This document shows positions 27,055 to 36,857 of a DNA stretch of 64,000 nucleotides, piece after piece. Source of the stretch: an uncultured Carboxylicivirga sp. (lineage in GTDB: Bacteria > Bacteroidota > Bacteroidia > Bacteroidales > Marinilabiliaceae); NCBI RefSeq assembly GCF_963674565.1, contig NZ_OY771430.1, forward strand, positions 1,612,001-1,676,000, read 5' to 3'. Made by a program: the position numbers and the translations under genes. The notes below the pieces were generated by a model. The model saw only the letters and a program-made list of their open reading frames with translations, had not been told where the DNA came from and did no database searches. The stretch's first letter is position 1; each line of letters begins with the position of its first letter.

Positions 27055-28845
27055 TCAGGATAATATTTGCTGTTCAATACCCTGCAGGTTAGATAGCTTC
27101 TTATACACACCCTTATCCTTTGACAGCAACTCTTCATGTGTTCCTTTCTCTATTATTTCTCCCTTATCCAACACGAAAATCTGATCTGCATTTTTAATGG
27201 TTGAAAGTCGATGAGCAATGACTATAGTTGTTCTGCCCTTCATTAGAGTTTTAAGAGCATCCTGAACCAGTTTTTCTGAATGAGAATCCAAAGCAGAAGT
27301 TGCTTCATCTAAAATTAAGATTCTTGGATTACGTAATAATGCACGTGCTATTGCAATCCGTTGTCTTTGTCCTCCTGAAAGTTGAGTACCTCTCTCTCCT
27401 ACGATTGTTTCTAAACCTTCTTCAAATTCTTCAATAAACTCCCAGGCATTGGCACTTTTAGCTGCATTGATAATTTCTTCCTCCAATGCATCCGGTTTAC
27501 CATAGGCAATATTTTCTCTTATTGATCCTCCAAAAAGGAATATATCCTGAGGTACCAAAGCCATCTGTGATCTTAATATTGAAAGTGGAAAAAATGCAGC
27601 ATCCTTGTTATCAAACCAAATCATGCCTTCTTCTACCATATGTAATCTGAACAGCAATGATGTAATGGTTGTTTTTCCGGCTCCACTGGCTCCAACCAAG
27701 GCAACCATTTGATTTGGTTCGATAGTAAAACTTACATTTTTTAAAACCTTTGTGTCTGGTCGGGTCGGATAAGCAAAAGATAGATTTCGGAATTCAACTC
27801 TACCTTTCAGGCGATCAGAAGGCTCTATCTCTTTTATTTCTTCTAAATCTTCTACCACTTCACCTGTTATCTCAAACAAATCTTCTGTTGCTCCCAAAAA
27901 TCTTTGAATCCGTGCAAATAAACTCGCTAAACCGGCAATTGAACCAGCAATAAAACCAGAGTAAAAAACAAAGGAAAATAATTCACCCGCATCCATTTCA
28001 CCCGACGAAATCAACGTAGCTCCCCGCCAAATAATCGCCACTAAAGCACCAAACATACCAAAAACCATAAAGGAACTAAAAGCCCCACGGTAAACCCCTC
28101 CTTTTACTCCTACCTGAGCAATTTCATTTGTTTTCTTCTTATATCGGGCCATTTCTAAAAACTCATTGGCATAAGATTTAACACTTTGTATTCCCTGGAG
28201 TGTCTCTTCAACAATAGTATTAGACTCTGCCACTTCGGATTGTGCTTTTTTTGAATACCTCCTGATAAAACGACCAAAAACAACAGCCAACAACACTACT
28301 GCCGGAATAACTGCCAACATAAATACGGTAAGTTTTGGGAGAATGTAAACCATTGCTCCTATACCTCCTATTATTGTAATTAATTGTCGTAGAAATTCAG
28401 CAAAAGTAGTAGTTAACGACTCCTGTAGCAACGAAATATCAGCTGATAGCCTGCTATTTAACTCTCCAACTCTTCTCCTTTCAAAAAAGGCCAATGGTAA
28501 TTTTATCAGGTGATTAAAAGTAAATTGCCGAAGATCAGCTAATGCTTTTTCAGTTACTTTGACAAAAAGATAAGTTCTGAAATACGAAAATAAAGATTGT
28601 AATATTAGCACAACGCCAATAATTAAGGCTAAGCCATTTATTTTTTCAGCTAATAAACCTTTACTCCCGGCCGTAATTAAATCTCCCAATAATTTTGGAA
28701 AAGCTAAAGAGGCAAGACTCGATCCCAATAAAAAAAGTATTCCTATGAAATATTGAAGCCTGTATGGCTTAATAAATTTATAAAGTTGAAACGCCTCCTT
28801 GAGACCGCTTCGAGTGATTTTTTTCTTTTTAACTTCAGTCATCAT
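27055..28845 (-). CDS. ABC exporter, fused membrane and ATPase domains (MsbA-like)
   Basis: 596 residues. Six membrane helices in about residues 35-320, then an ATPase domain with Walker A GASGAGKTT, Q-loop VPQDIFLF, signature LSGGQRQRIAIARAL, Walker B ILILDEATSALD and the H-loop IAHRLSTI. A half-transporter that dimerises; lipid A or a hydrophobic compound is the usual substrate of this branch, but the substrate here is not readable from sequence. It may start at the second Met (28842). It has no partner gene nearby. Confidence 0.92.
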   Translation of the reverse strand: MMTEVKKKKITRSGLKEAFQLYKFIKPYRLQYFIGILFLLGSSLASLAFPKLLGDLITAGSKGLLAEKINGLALIIGVVLILQSLFSYFRTYLFVKVTEKALADLRQFTFNHLIKLPLAFFERRRVGELNSRLSADISLLQESLTTTFAEFLRQLITIIGGIGAMVYILPKLTVFMLAVIPAVVLLAVVFGRFIRRYSKKAQSEVAESNTIVEETLQGIQSVKSYANEFLEMARYKKKTNEIAQVGVKGGVYRGAFSSFMVFGMFGALVAIIWRGATLISSGEMDAGELFSFVFYSGFIAGSIAGLASLFARIQRFLGATEDLFEITGEVVEDLEEIKEIEPSDRLKGRVEFRNLSFAYPTRPDTKVLKNVSFTIEPNQMVALVGASGAGKTTITSLLFRLHMVEEGMIWFDNKDAAFFPLSILRSQMALVPQDIFLFGGSIRENIAYGKPDALEEEIINAAKSANAWEFIEEFEEGLETIVGERGTQLSGGQRQRIAIARALLRNPRILILDEATSALDSHSEKLVQDALKTLMKGRTTIVIAHRLSTIKNADQIFVLDKGEIIEKGTHEELLSKDKGVYKKLSNLQGIEQQILS

Positions 28846-28941
28846 GAATATTTACTGCTATAGTAACAATTGCAAATAAAAATGTTTTAATAGAATGAAA
28901 AATATTCTTACTTAAATGCGAGTAACAATTATAAGATAAAG

Positions 28942-28967
28942 AAAAAAGGGCGTCTAAAAGACACCCT
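28942..28967 (-). terminator. Rho-independent terminator after the MCP-like gene
   Basis: AGGGCGTCT (28947-28955) pairs with AGACACCCT (28959-28967) with one wobble and a 3-base loop; the minus-strand product ends in a U-run. Confidence 0.8.
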
Positions 28968-29039
28968 ATGAAGTTGAATTAAAACTTGACTTATGAAAGT
29001 TATATTCTATAACGCATATTAGAACATTATATTGTCTAC

Positions 29040-30167
29040 CTAATTAGCCATTATTTTATATTGATAAGTATTTACAATACCTTTCAAGCCTTTGGCTTCA
29101 TCCAACAACTGTGTAGATGAAGCACTTAACTCTTCCGCTGAAGCAGCATTTTCCTGAACAACATTATTAAGTTCCTGAATAGCTGAATTAATCTGATTGG
29201 CACCAATATTCATTTCTTCACTGGCTGCTGCAACTTCCTGCACTAATCGTAAAGATTCACTTGTTTTATTAACCAGTAAAGTAATCTCATCCATCACCTC
29301 GTTTACCTGATTTACACCATCTTTAACCATTGAAACAATTTTAGTGGAAGCCTGATTGGCCTGTTCAGCCAATGACCGTACCTCCTTAGCCACAACCGAG
29401 AATCCTTTTCCAGCATCACCGGCTTTGACTGCCTCAATAGATGCATTAAGTGCCAAAATATTTGTTTGTTCAGCTATTTGCCTAACAAAAGCTGTTTGTT
29501 CATCGATTTTTCTCATCAACTCTACATTATCCTTTACTTTTTGGAAAGATAATTCTAGTTGATTTTGTGCCTGAGCAGATAATGTTTGTGATTTTTTTGC
29601 ATTATCAGCATTGGTAGCAATATTAGCTGTCATTTCTTCGATTGATGTTGAAATCTCTTCAATACCACTGGCTTGTTCTGATGCTCCTGAACTGATACTT
29701 GATGAGCTGGATGTTATATTCGAACTTGAGCCAAGCAAAACTGATGAACTATCATCCATCAACTTTACCATTAATCGATTAGAATCCAAAAGCTTTGTAA
29801 CTGCCCCTGCAATATCACCAATCTCATAGGCTTCTGTCAGAAACTTCTCGTTGACATCTTCCTTCAGGTTTTTCTCACTCATCATTTGCAATATATTCGT
29901 CAAATGTTGAATCGGATCCTTAACTTTTTTTGATAACACAAAATAAGAAGATACAATAAGAACAATAGAAACAGGCACTGCCCATATCAAATGAACCAAT
30001 CCCTGATTACCTACAACAAAGGCAAAACAAGCCACAGCATCAATCACAGCTAAAAACAAAGAGCCGATCAGGAGTACGAATGATTTACGAAATGCCCAAT
30101 AAACAATAAACCAGCATAGTACGCCTGCTAAAACAATTAATACTACTCCAAGACTGAAAACGCTCAT
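29040..30167 (-). CDS. Membrane-bound methyl-accepting chemotaxis-type signal transducer without a sensor domain
   Basis: 375 residues. Three hydrophobic segments (about 2-23, 29-51, 58-78) with no periplasmic domain of size, a HAMP-like linker (80-130), and a full MCP signalling domain whose hairpin tip reads QTNILALNASIEAVKAG (234-250). No C-terminal receptor pentapeptide is present. The upstream gene, a 712-residue HgdB-HgdC fusion, ends 5 bases before its start, so they form an operon ended by a terminator at 28942-28967. No other chemotaxis genes are in the window. What it senses is unknown; coupling to the redox ATPase is inference. Confidence 0.85.
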   Translation of the reverse strand: MSVFSLGVVLIVLAGVLCWFIVYWAFRKSFVLLIGSLFLAVIDAVACFAFVVGNQGLVHLIWAVPVSIVLIVSSYFVLSKKVKDPIQHLTNILQMMSEKNLKEDVNEKFLTEAYEIGDIAGAVTKLLDSNRLMVKLMDDSSSVLLGSSSNITSSSSSISSGASEQASGIEEISTSIEEMTANIATNADNAKKSQTLSAQAQNQLELSFQKVKDNVELMRKIDEQTAFVRQIAEQTNILALNASIEAVKAGDAGKGFSVVAKEVRSLAEQANQASTKIVSMVKDGVNQVNEVMDEITLLVNKTSESLRLVQEVAAASEEMNIGANQINSAIQELNNVVQENAASAEELSASSTQLLDEAKGLKGIVNTYQYKIMAN

Positions 30168-30172
30168 AATAT

Positions 30173-32311
30173 TTAAGAATTAGGAACCGAAAGGGCCGTT
30201 CCAAAAGCCACTAAAAATTGTGGATGGATATCCTTTTCGGGATTAATTAATGTAAAACCACGTTGTCGAAACACTTCTTTTAGTGTTTCATGACTGGCAA
30301 CACCTCCCGTTAAATATACTTCGTGCCCGCGTTGTAATTGCGAAGGCAGTAATTTAATCGCCTGAGTTGCCACATAATCGTATAAACCTCGTAATATATA
30401 TTTTCTTCTTTCTTCTGATGCCTGCACCAATGCCGACACAACATTAGTTACAGCAAAGATTCCGCATGTGGTGTTGATCACTTCACTTTCGGTTGCTTCC
30501 ATTGCCCATTTATCCAAGGTATCAAATGTTACTTCAGGCATGGTTTGTTTCCAACGTTCCAAAATCTGCACCAACACCATTCCTGTGCCTGCTCCACAAC
30601 TTTTATTGGTATTGATCCAAGGGGCATCATACATATTATCAAAATGCAAAATTTTAACATCCTGAGTACCTATATCGATAACCAATAAATTCTCTCGTTG
30701 CTGAAAAAGTTGACGACATGAACCTATCAATGCATTGATTTCAGTTGTTTGGCTATGTACCAAATTCTTAAAGATTGGATTATCACTACCAATACCTGCA
30801 ACACCAAGTCGAACTGGACCGTCAATAGCAAGTTTTCGGGTGATATCATGCAATAAACCAGGATAATCTATACCTGATGAAACGACTCCACTCAGTTTCA
30901 CATCCAGCTTTTCATCCAGCAACATATACTTACTAAAGCCGCTTCCAAAATCAACTCCCAGGCGATACCCTTCCAGAGTCTGTTCTTTCGCCGGATTCAG
31001 GCTCTTATAATCAAGCTCATTTGCTTTTACATTGGTTATGGAAGTCAGAAATGTGCGTAAACGGAAATTAGTTGGTCCCTTTGGCATTCCTAAAATACAA
31101 TCACCACCCAGTGATACCACTTTAAGGTTATTTTTGGTTGCCTGATCTTCCAATTCATGAAGACGAGGAGCCAATAACTGACAATGTTCATGGGAAATAA
31201 TCATCATTCCTTTAGCACCCATATCAGAAGCTTCCTTCATGAAAAAGTCAGACTTTTCAATGATATTTCCACCTCGCATGGGCACACTAATCAGGTTATG
31301 AGCCAAGTTTTGGAACAGCTCATCGACAGTATGTCTTTCAAAGTTTTCAATGTCAGGTAAAATATAATCACCCAGAAAATTGACACCTTCAAATGCCATG
31401 TATGCCTTATTCTCTTTTAGAATACTCCACATTTCAGTTCTTCCATAAGGTATAAGTCCAAAAAATCCGATAGGTACGGCTTCATCATCATGTTCATAAT
31501 GACTTGCATAATCTACAAACTCTTCCTTCAAACGCTGACAGATACCAACCGCTTTTTCGTCACCCCACATTGGCAAAAACTGCATGTGCCAATGCAAAGG
31601 TTCCAATCCCAAATCAACCGGACCATTTTCATGTCTGAATTGCCATAATTCTAGGAATTCTTTTCGAGCCAACGTACTGTTGTACATAACCCTCTTAAAA
31701 TTCCCCAAAGCCTCGTCGTGACTCATCCCTAAAGAATCAGCCATCTTCAGAAACAGGTTTTTCAACTGAACAGCCAATTCAGGTACCGATTCCTTATTTG
31801 CATATACAGGCAAATCAATATGAAAATGATCTGTCCCAAATTCCTTCCTGAAATCCTCAAACACATAACTAACCCCTTCGCAATATGCTGAGGAACTAAC
31901 CAAAATATCTGGTTTTGGAATCAGGTTTTCAACCAACGCTCCCTTTACTGAATTAATAAAACTACACCTGGGTGCAGTAAGACTTCCTTTATTAGAAAGC
32001 TCAATAATTTTTGAATGTGAAGCCAATAATGAACTAAACATTTCTAAATTAAGTGGAACACAATTTAATGCCCACGATAATTCGGATGGAACCAGCAAAG
32101 AAGTCGCCATCACATTAACATCCGGTTTAAAAGACTCGCGCAACAAAGTAGTTCTGCGTGTAATTAAACTGCGGGTTGAACGCAATTTAATTGGTGATGC
32201 AGAACTTAAAGTTTCCCCACTTTGGGCAGAATCTTTATAGAAACTACGAAACGCTTCAAAAGACTCACTTCTCAAGTAAGACTTTTCCTCATTCATTTTT
32301 TTCTTCATCAT
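30173..32311 (-). CDS. Fused 2-hydroxyacyl-CoA dehydratase (HgdB-like) and BadF/HgdC-type activator ATPase
   Basis: 712 residues. Residues about 65-430 look like the HgdB/BcrC/double-cubane family: cysteines 84, 116, 144, 258, 377 and 405 are spread as in cluster-binding members, with the late motifs ISHEHCQLL and SLGGDCILG and a basic FRLRTFL. Residues 451-712 are an ASKHA activator: phosphate loop GVDFGSGFSK, IDIGTQDVKIL, and the two cysteines that hold the bridging [4Fe-4S] cluster of HgdC, Cys572 (SCGAGTG) and Cys616 (TTCGIFA). The activator drives ATP-dependent low-potential electrons into its partner. Here both are one chain, dehydratase-like part first. No CoA-transferase or acyl-CoA dehydrogenase is nearby, so fermentation of 2-hydroxyacids is not supported. 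It is followed after 5 bases by an MCP-like gene. Confidence 0.82.
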   Translation of the reverse strand: MMKKKMNEEKSYLRSESFEAFRSFYKDSAQSGETLSSASPIKLRSTRSLITRRTTLLRESFKPDVNVMATSLLVPSELSWALNCVPLNLEMFSSLLASHSKIIELSNKGSLTAPRCSFINSVKGALVENLIPKPDILVSSSAYCEGVSYVFEDFRKEFGTDHFHIDLPVYANKESVPELAVQLKNLFLKMADSLGMSHDEALGNFKRVMYNSTLARKEFLELWQFRHENGPVDLGLEPLHWHMQFLPMWGDEKAVGICQRLKEEFVDYASHYEHDDEAVPIGFFGLIPYGRTEMWSILKENKAYMAFEGVNFLGDYILPDIENFERHTVDELFQNLAHNLISVPMRGGNIIEKSDFFMKEASDMGAKGMMIISHEHCQLLAPRLHELEDQATKNNLKVVSLGGDCILGMPKGPTNFRLRTFLTSITNVKANELDYKSLNPAKEQTLEGYRLGVDFGSGFSKYMLLDEKLDVKLSGVVSSGIDYPGLLHDITRKLAIDGPVRLGVAGIGSDNPIFKNLVHSQTTEINALIGSCRQLFQQRENLLVIDIGTQDVKILHFDNMYDAPWINTNKSCGAGTGMVLVQILERWKQTMPEVTFDTLDKWAMEATESEVINTTCGIFAVTNVVSALVQASEERRKYILRGLYDYVATQAIKLLPSQLQRGHEVYLTGGVASHETLKEVFRQRGFTLINPEKDIHPQFLVAFGTALSVPNS

Positions 32312-32827
32312 AAGCTAGTTAAATCAATTAATCAATTGAATTCTAGCCGAATGTTCTCCATTATCCCTTTCACTCCTCATTTCTGGAAAAGATATCCAGC
32401 TAAAGGCAATAGTTAATACCATTATACTATAAAACGTAACACTATTTTTTACACATTTTTTGAGATAATAATCTATTCCATTGTTATACTGAATTTTAAT
32501 TTTTACAATTAATGTAAAAACAGTCTTCAGTATTAGATTTATATTTTTGATAATGAAAACTCAATCTTTATATGTATTTCAGAATTACAAACATACCCTA
32601 CTCAACATCTAATTGATTTTATGGGATTTAAATACGAAAAACATAATATTTATAAAAAATTATAAAACAAACTTTATGATTGTGTAAAATGTAGTTTTCT
32701 TATTATTGAATTTATTTAGAGTATTTTATACCAGGGTAAGAAAAGAACTCTGTACTTTGAATAAGTCATAATTTAAAGGACCTATGAACAGATTAGCTGA
32801 TTTTACTTAACTTTATAGCTTAATCTA
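32312..32827. other. Intergenic region between the fusion gene and the YhcH gene
   Basis: 516 very AT-rich bases between divergent genes. It holds the palindrome TTTTTACA-N5-TGTAAAAA at 32500-32520 and a plus-strand TATTTTTG -7-like box at 32542-32549 without a good -33 box. A 19-codon ORF at 32554 has no support. Both divergent genes probably have promoters here. Confidence 0.45.
32500..32520. promoter_or_regulatory. Palindrome TTTTTACA-N5-TGTAAAAA
   Basis: Perfect 8-bp arms around five bases, in the divergent spacer. It could be a regulator site or an AT-rich chance match; no known regulator is assigned. Confidence 0.3.
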
Positions 32828-33316
32828 ATGCGAAACATTATGGCAATTTCAGGAACATTATCAACGCTTTTTGAACAAAGTGATCCGGACTTATTCTCAA
32901 CTGCATTAAATTATCTTGAATCAACTGATTTGGATGAAATTTTCCAACAGGTTGAGCCAGGTTCACCAGTCGAAGTTGAAATTAACGGACGTGAATTATT
33001 TGCTGTTTTTCAATCTTATGAGACCAAGTCAATGAAAGATTCATTTTTTGAGGGTCATAAACAATACATCGACATTCAATATATTCATAGCGGTACAGAA
33101 CAAATTCTGGTTGCTCCTATTGAACGAATTGTAAAAGATGATACTTATAACGACACAAAGGATGTATATTTCCCAACTGTTGCTGATTTTTCAACAATAA
33201 GACTGAGTGCTGGTATGGGATGTATTTTATATCCGAATGATTTGCATGCGCCAGGAGTAAGTGTAGATGTACCATCAAAAATTAAGAAGATAGTATTTAA
33301 AGTCGCAGTTAAATAA
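32828..33316 (+). CDS. YhcH/YjgK/YiaL family protein (DUF386)
   Basis: 162 residues; an in-frame ATG four codons later (32840, MAISGTLS) may be the true start. The cupin-like family marks are SYETKSMKDSFFEGHKQYIDIQYIHSG, with a conserved His and Glu, and ILYPNDLHAPGV near the end. Members are linked to sialic-acid or N-acetyl sugar use and are thought to act as anomerases or isomerases; here it is convergent with a GH20 hexosaminidase, which fits amino-sugar use. Exact activity unknown. Confidence 0.88.
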   Translation: MRNIMAISGTLSTLFEQSDPDLFSTALNYLESTDLDEIFQQVEPGSPVEVEINGRELFAVFQSYETKSMKDSFFEGHKQYIDIQYIHSGTEQILVAPIERIVKDDTYNDTKDVYFPTVADFSTIRLSAGMGCILYPNDLHAPGVSVDVPSKIKKIVFKVAVK

Positions 33317-33360
33317 AACCAAAAAGAGGCTGTTCATAACGAACAGCCTCTTTTTGGTTT
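33316..33360. terminator. Bidirectional terminator shared by YhcH and GH20 genes
   Basis: A perfect 20-bp inverted repeat (33316-33335 and 33341-33360) around a 5-base loop ATAAC. One arm begins at the last base of the YhcH stop codon and the other overlaps the GH20 stop codon (33359-33361). Confidence 0.93.
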
Positions 33361-34897
33361 ATTCTTTTACAGGCCAATCGACTTTTGGCGATTTATAATA
33401 ATTAATTCCGAGCCTATCAAGGTAAGCTGAATGTTTTGCCAATCGTACTTTGTATTCTTCCCAATTCAAATATTTATCCTGAGACCAACCAATCTCTGCA
33501 TGCCCAACCAAACGGGGAAACATCATATACTGCATATCAGCTGAATTGGTAATAGTTTCAGTCCACAAAGGCGATTCAATTCCTACAATTTGTTCTTTAC
33601 CAACACCTTTTACCAGTTCTTCCGGCTTCCAAATATAAGCACTGTCTAACTCTATATAAGCAGCCCAGTGTAATCCAATGTGTGTAGTTGAATCATATTG
33701 CATATCAAGATAAGTCCTTTTTGATGGCGACATAAGAACTTTGGCTCCTTTTGAAACAGCCAGCGTGGCATTCTCTTCTTTAGCCCAAAATTGAACTATA
33801 TCATTGCTATCAATATCGGCATGAGCTACCTCATCCCAACCAATCATAACCTTTCCGTACTTTTTAGTAATTTCTCTTACTCTGTTCATAAAATAGACAT
33901 AATCATCTAATTCCGTAACATGAGATTCATCCCCACCAATGTGAATATAGGGTCCTTCTGTTAAATCTGATAATTCTCTGATAACATCATCAACAAACTG
34001 ATATGTGATCTCACTTCTTGTGCAAAGTGTACTAAAACCTACTTCGATACCTTCGTATAATTCCCTGACTTTTCCATCACAATTAAGTTCGGCATATGAA
34101 GCTAAGGCTGCGTTGGTATGACCAGGCATATCTATTTCGGGAATAATTGTGATAAAGCGTTCATTGGCATATTGAATCAGTTCCTTATAATCTTCCTGGG
34201 TATAATAACCTCCTTCGTCACCATTAACAGCAGTACTTCCTCCAATCTCAGTCAGTTTTGGCCATGATTTAATTTCGATGCGCCATCCCTGATCATCACT
34301 AAGATGAAGATGCAAATGATTTAATTTATAGGCAGCCATCAAATCAATCAGGCGTTTTACATCATCAACACTAAAAAAATGACGTGCTACATCAAGCATC
34401 ACTCCCCGGTAACCATATTTCGCATAATCTGAAATTTCTCCTCCCGGCATAATCCATACACCCTCGGATTTGTTAAACTCAACACCTTGTAAAATGGTTT
34501 GAATTCCATAAAACACACCACTGGCCTGAGCAGCCATTAAGGTAACTCCTGCTTTAGTGATTGATAATTCATACGATTCATCAGTTTTACTTTCCTGACT
34601 AAGCCCAATAAAAATATTCTTACCAGTAGCCATTTTTACTTCGCGCACATCAAAATTCAATCCTGTAATGGATTGCATCTGATTCTTCATATATTCAGCG
34701 ATGGCACCTAATTCTTCATTATTCACAACTTCGATAATATTTTCATCATCCAAGACGTAAGAAATGCCATTCGCATTAACCATAACCGGATAAGGAATAA
34801 ATGGAACCGAATTAAGATCAGCCGGAACATTCTTTTTACAAGCTATCGTCATTAAGGCAAGTAATGCAGTTAAAATTGGAAAGTAAAACCTCTTCAT
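33359..34897 (-). CDS. Beta-N-acetylhexosaminidase, glycoside hydrolase family 20, lipoprotein
   Basis: Removes terminal N-acetylglucosamine or N-acetylgalactosamine by substrate-assisted catalysis. From the ATG at 34897 it has 512 residues; a longer in-frame start adds seven residues before the signal. Lipobox MTIAC (Cys20), so it is membrane-anchored. The GH20b domain spans about 30-155 and the TIM barrel follows: GVMLDVARHFF, HLHLSDDQGWRIEI, IPEIDMPGHTNAAL and the catalytic Asp323-Glu324 in HIGGDESH. Likely targets are chitin fragments, host or algal glycoconjugates or peptidoglycan pieces. Confidence 0.94.
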   Translation of the reverse strand: MKRFYFPILTALLALMTIACKKNVPADLNSVPFIPYPVMVNANGISYVLDDENIIEVVNNEELGAIAEYMKNQMQSITGLNFDVREVKMATGKNIFIGLSQESKTDESYELSITKAGVTLMAAQASGVFYGIQTILQGVEFNKSEGVWIMPGGEISDYAKYGYRGVMLDVARHFFSVDDVKRLIDLMAAYKLNHLHLHLSDDQGWRIEIKSWPKLTEIGGSTAVNGDEGGYYTQEDYKELIQYANERFITIIPEIDMPGHTNAALASYAELNCDGKVRELYEGIEVGFSTLCTRSEITYQFVDDVIRELSDLTEGPYIHIGGDESHVTELDDYVYFMNRVREITKKYGKVMIGWDEVAHADIDSNDIVQFWAKEENATLAVSKGAKVLMSPSKRTYLDMQYDSTTHIGLHWAAYIELDSAYIWKPEELVKGVGKEQIVGIESPLWTETITNSADMQYMMFPRLVGHAEIGWSQDKYLNWEEYKVRLAKHSAYLDRLGINYYKSPKVDWPVKE

Positions 34898-35087
34898 ATG
34901 TTTCTCTTTTATTGACACCGTATTTTATTACCTTTCAAATATAGTTATTATCGAAATATAACGAAACCAAAAGTGGAGTATTTAGAGAAATTTGAATTTT
35001 CAGAAAACTATAATCAAAATGTGATTTTAAGAGGCTTAAGAATTAAGCTTGTAATGGGTAAACAATATCAACTAATAAGCAATAAAA

Positions 35088-35113
35088 AACCCGTTTACAA
35101 AAGCAAACGGGTT
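35088..35113 (-). terminator. Rho-independent terminator after the fumarase gene
   Basis: AACCCGTTT (35088-35096) pairs with AAACGGGTT (35105-35113), loop of 8; the minus-strand product continues into a U-run. Confidence 0.85.
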
Positions 35114-35133
35114 AATATCATAAAGCTATAAGT

Positions 35134-36738
35134 TTATAATTTCGCAAAGAAATCATTCCCTTTATCATCAACAATGATAAAAGCTGGAAAATTCTCTACA
35201 CGAATCTTACGAACAGCTTCCATTCCTAATTCTTCGAAATCGACCACTTCAACTGATTTAATTGAATGTTTGGCAAGAATTGCAGCTGGACCACCAATAG
35301 ATCCAAGGTAGAAACCACCATTTTCTTTACAGGCTTCTGTCACCGACTTATATCTGTTTCCTTTGGCAACCATAATCATTGATCCTCCATGTTTCTGGAA
35401 CAAATCAACATATGGATCCATACGACCGGCTGTGGTTGGTCCGAAACTACCAGAAGCCATACCTTTAGGTGTTTTAGCTGGTCCGGCATAGTAAACCGGA
35501 TGCTTTTTCATATACTCAGGCATTGGTTTACCTTCATCAAGCATTTGCTTGATTCGAGCATGTGCGATATCACGAGCAACAATCAATGTTCCGGATAGGT
35601 TCAGTCTTGTTTTAATAGGATATTTAGTTAGTTCCTTTAAAACATCTTCCATCGGCTGATCAAGATCAATATCAACCGCAGGTGCCATATGAGGAGCTTC
35701 TTTTGGAACAAAACGTGATGGGTTCTTTTCCAACTCTTCCAAAAAGATACCGTCTTCAGTAATTTTTGCTTTAACATTACGGTCGGCACTACAACTAACC
35801 CCCATACCTACAGGGCAAGAAGCGGCATGACGAGGCATTCGGATTACACGAACATCATGTACAAAATACTTTCCTCCGAACTGAGCTCCGATTGTACTTT
35901 CCTGACAAATCTTCTGCACTTTAGCTTCCCATTCTAAGTCACGGAAAGCCTGACCTCCGTCGTTTCCTTCTGTTGGAAGATGATCGAAATAACCAGCCGA
36001 AGCCTTTTTAACTGCAGCCAGGGTAGCTTCAGCCGAAGTACCACCAATAACTAAAGCAAGGTGATAAGGAGGACAAGCTGATGTTCCTAAATCTTTAATT
36101 TTATCCTTTACAAAGGCTGTCAGATTCTCTTCTGTCAATAAAGCTTTTGTTTGCTGATACAAAAATGTTTTATTTCCGGAACCTCCCCCTTTTGTAAGGA
36201 ATAAAAACTCGTACTTATTACCTTGCTCGGCATAAATATCAATCTGAGCAGGTAAATTTGTTCCTGTATTCTTTTCTTCAAACATTGAATAAGGAACTAC
36301 TTGTGAATAGCGAAGGTTACGATCGCGATAGGTTTCAAAAATACCTCTTGACAAATGTTCAGCATCGTTTGAACCAGTATAAACATCCTCCCCTTTCTTT
36401 GCCATAACAATTGCTGTTCCTGTATCCTGACAAGTAGGAAGTTCACCTTCAGCAGTTACCACCTGATTCATCAGCATTGTATGAGCCACAAATCGATCAT
36501 TATCAGAAGCCTCATCATCCTGCAAGATATCAGAAAGCTTTTGAAGGTGTGTTGGACGAAGGTAGAATGAAACATCAGCAAAAGCCTCTTTTGAAAGAAG
36601 TTCTAATCCTTTTGGATCAACCTTTAATATCTTACGTCCATCAACTTCAATTGTCGACACGTATTCTTTGGTCAACAATCGGTAGGGCGTAGTATCCTTT
36701 TTGATAGGAAATGGTTTTTGGTATTTAAAATCACCCAT
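35134..36738 (-). CDS. Fumarate hydratase, class I (iron-sulfur, oxygen-sensitive)
   Basis: Interconverts fumarate and malate in the TCA or reductive branch. 534 residues, as in the single-chain FumA/FumB type. The N-terminal alpha part has LPTCQDTGTAIVM with a cluster cysteine, GGGSGNKTFLYQQ, and SACPPYHLALVIGGTSAE; the C-terminal beta part has YYAGPAKTPKGMASGSFGPTTAGRMD. Class I enzymes favour anaerobic life. A -7-like box (TAGTTTTG, 36796-36789 minus) lies about 50 bases upstream of the start. Confidence 0.95.
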   Translation of the reverse strand: MGDFKYQKPFPIKKDTTPYRLLTKEYVSTIEVDGRKILKVDPKGLELLSKEAFADVSFYLRPTHLQKLSDILQDDEASDNDRFVAHTMLMNQVVTAEGELPTCQDTGTAIVMAKKGEDVYTGSNDAEHLSRGIFETYRDRNLRYSQVVPYSMFEEKNTGTNLPAQIDIYAEQGNKYEFLFLTKGGGSGNKTFLYQQTKALLTEENLTAFVKDKIKDLGTSACPPYHLALVIGGTSAEATLAAVKKASAGYFDHLPTEGNDGGQAFRDLEWEAKVQKICQESTIGAQFGGKYFVHDVRVIRMPRHAASCPVGMGVSCSADRNVKAKITEDGIFLEELEKNPSRFVPKEAPHMAPAVDIDLDQPMEDVLKELTKYPIKTRLNLSGTLIVARDIAHARIKQMLDEGKPMPEYMKKHPVYYAGPAKTPKGMASGSFGPTTAGRMDPYVDLFQKHGGSMIMVAKGNRYKSVTEACKENGGFYLGSIGGPAAILAKHSIKSVEVVDFEELGMEAVRKIRVENFPAFIIVDDKGNDFFAKL

Positions 36739-36857
36739 AATTAAATTGTATTTTTAAAGCAAAAGTTGTTTGTTCATTAACTTACCTGCAAAACTAAGAT
36801 AATTGCCTTCTTTATTGAAATATTTGCAGAACAATTAGGAATAATTACCTTGCAAAA

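Noticed and set aside
32554..32613. Small ORF beginning MKTQSLYVFQ
   Set aside because: Nineteen codons in AT-rich spacer DNA with no promoter at the right distance and no similarity that I recognise.
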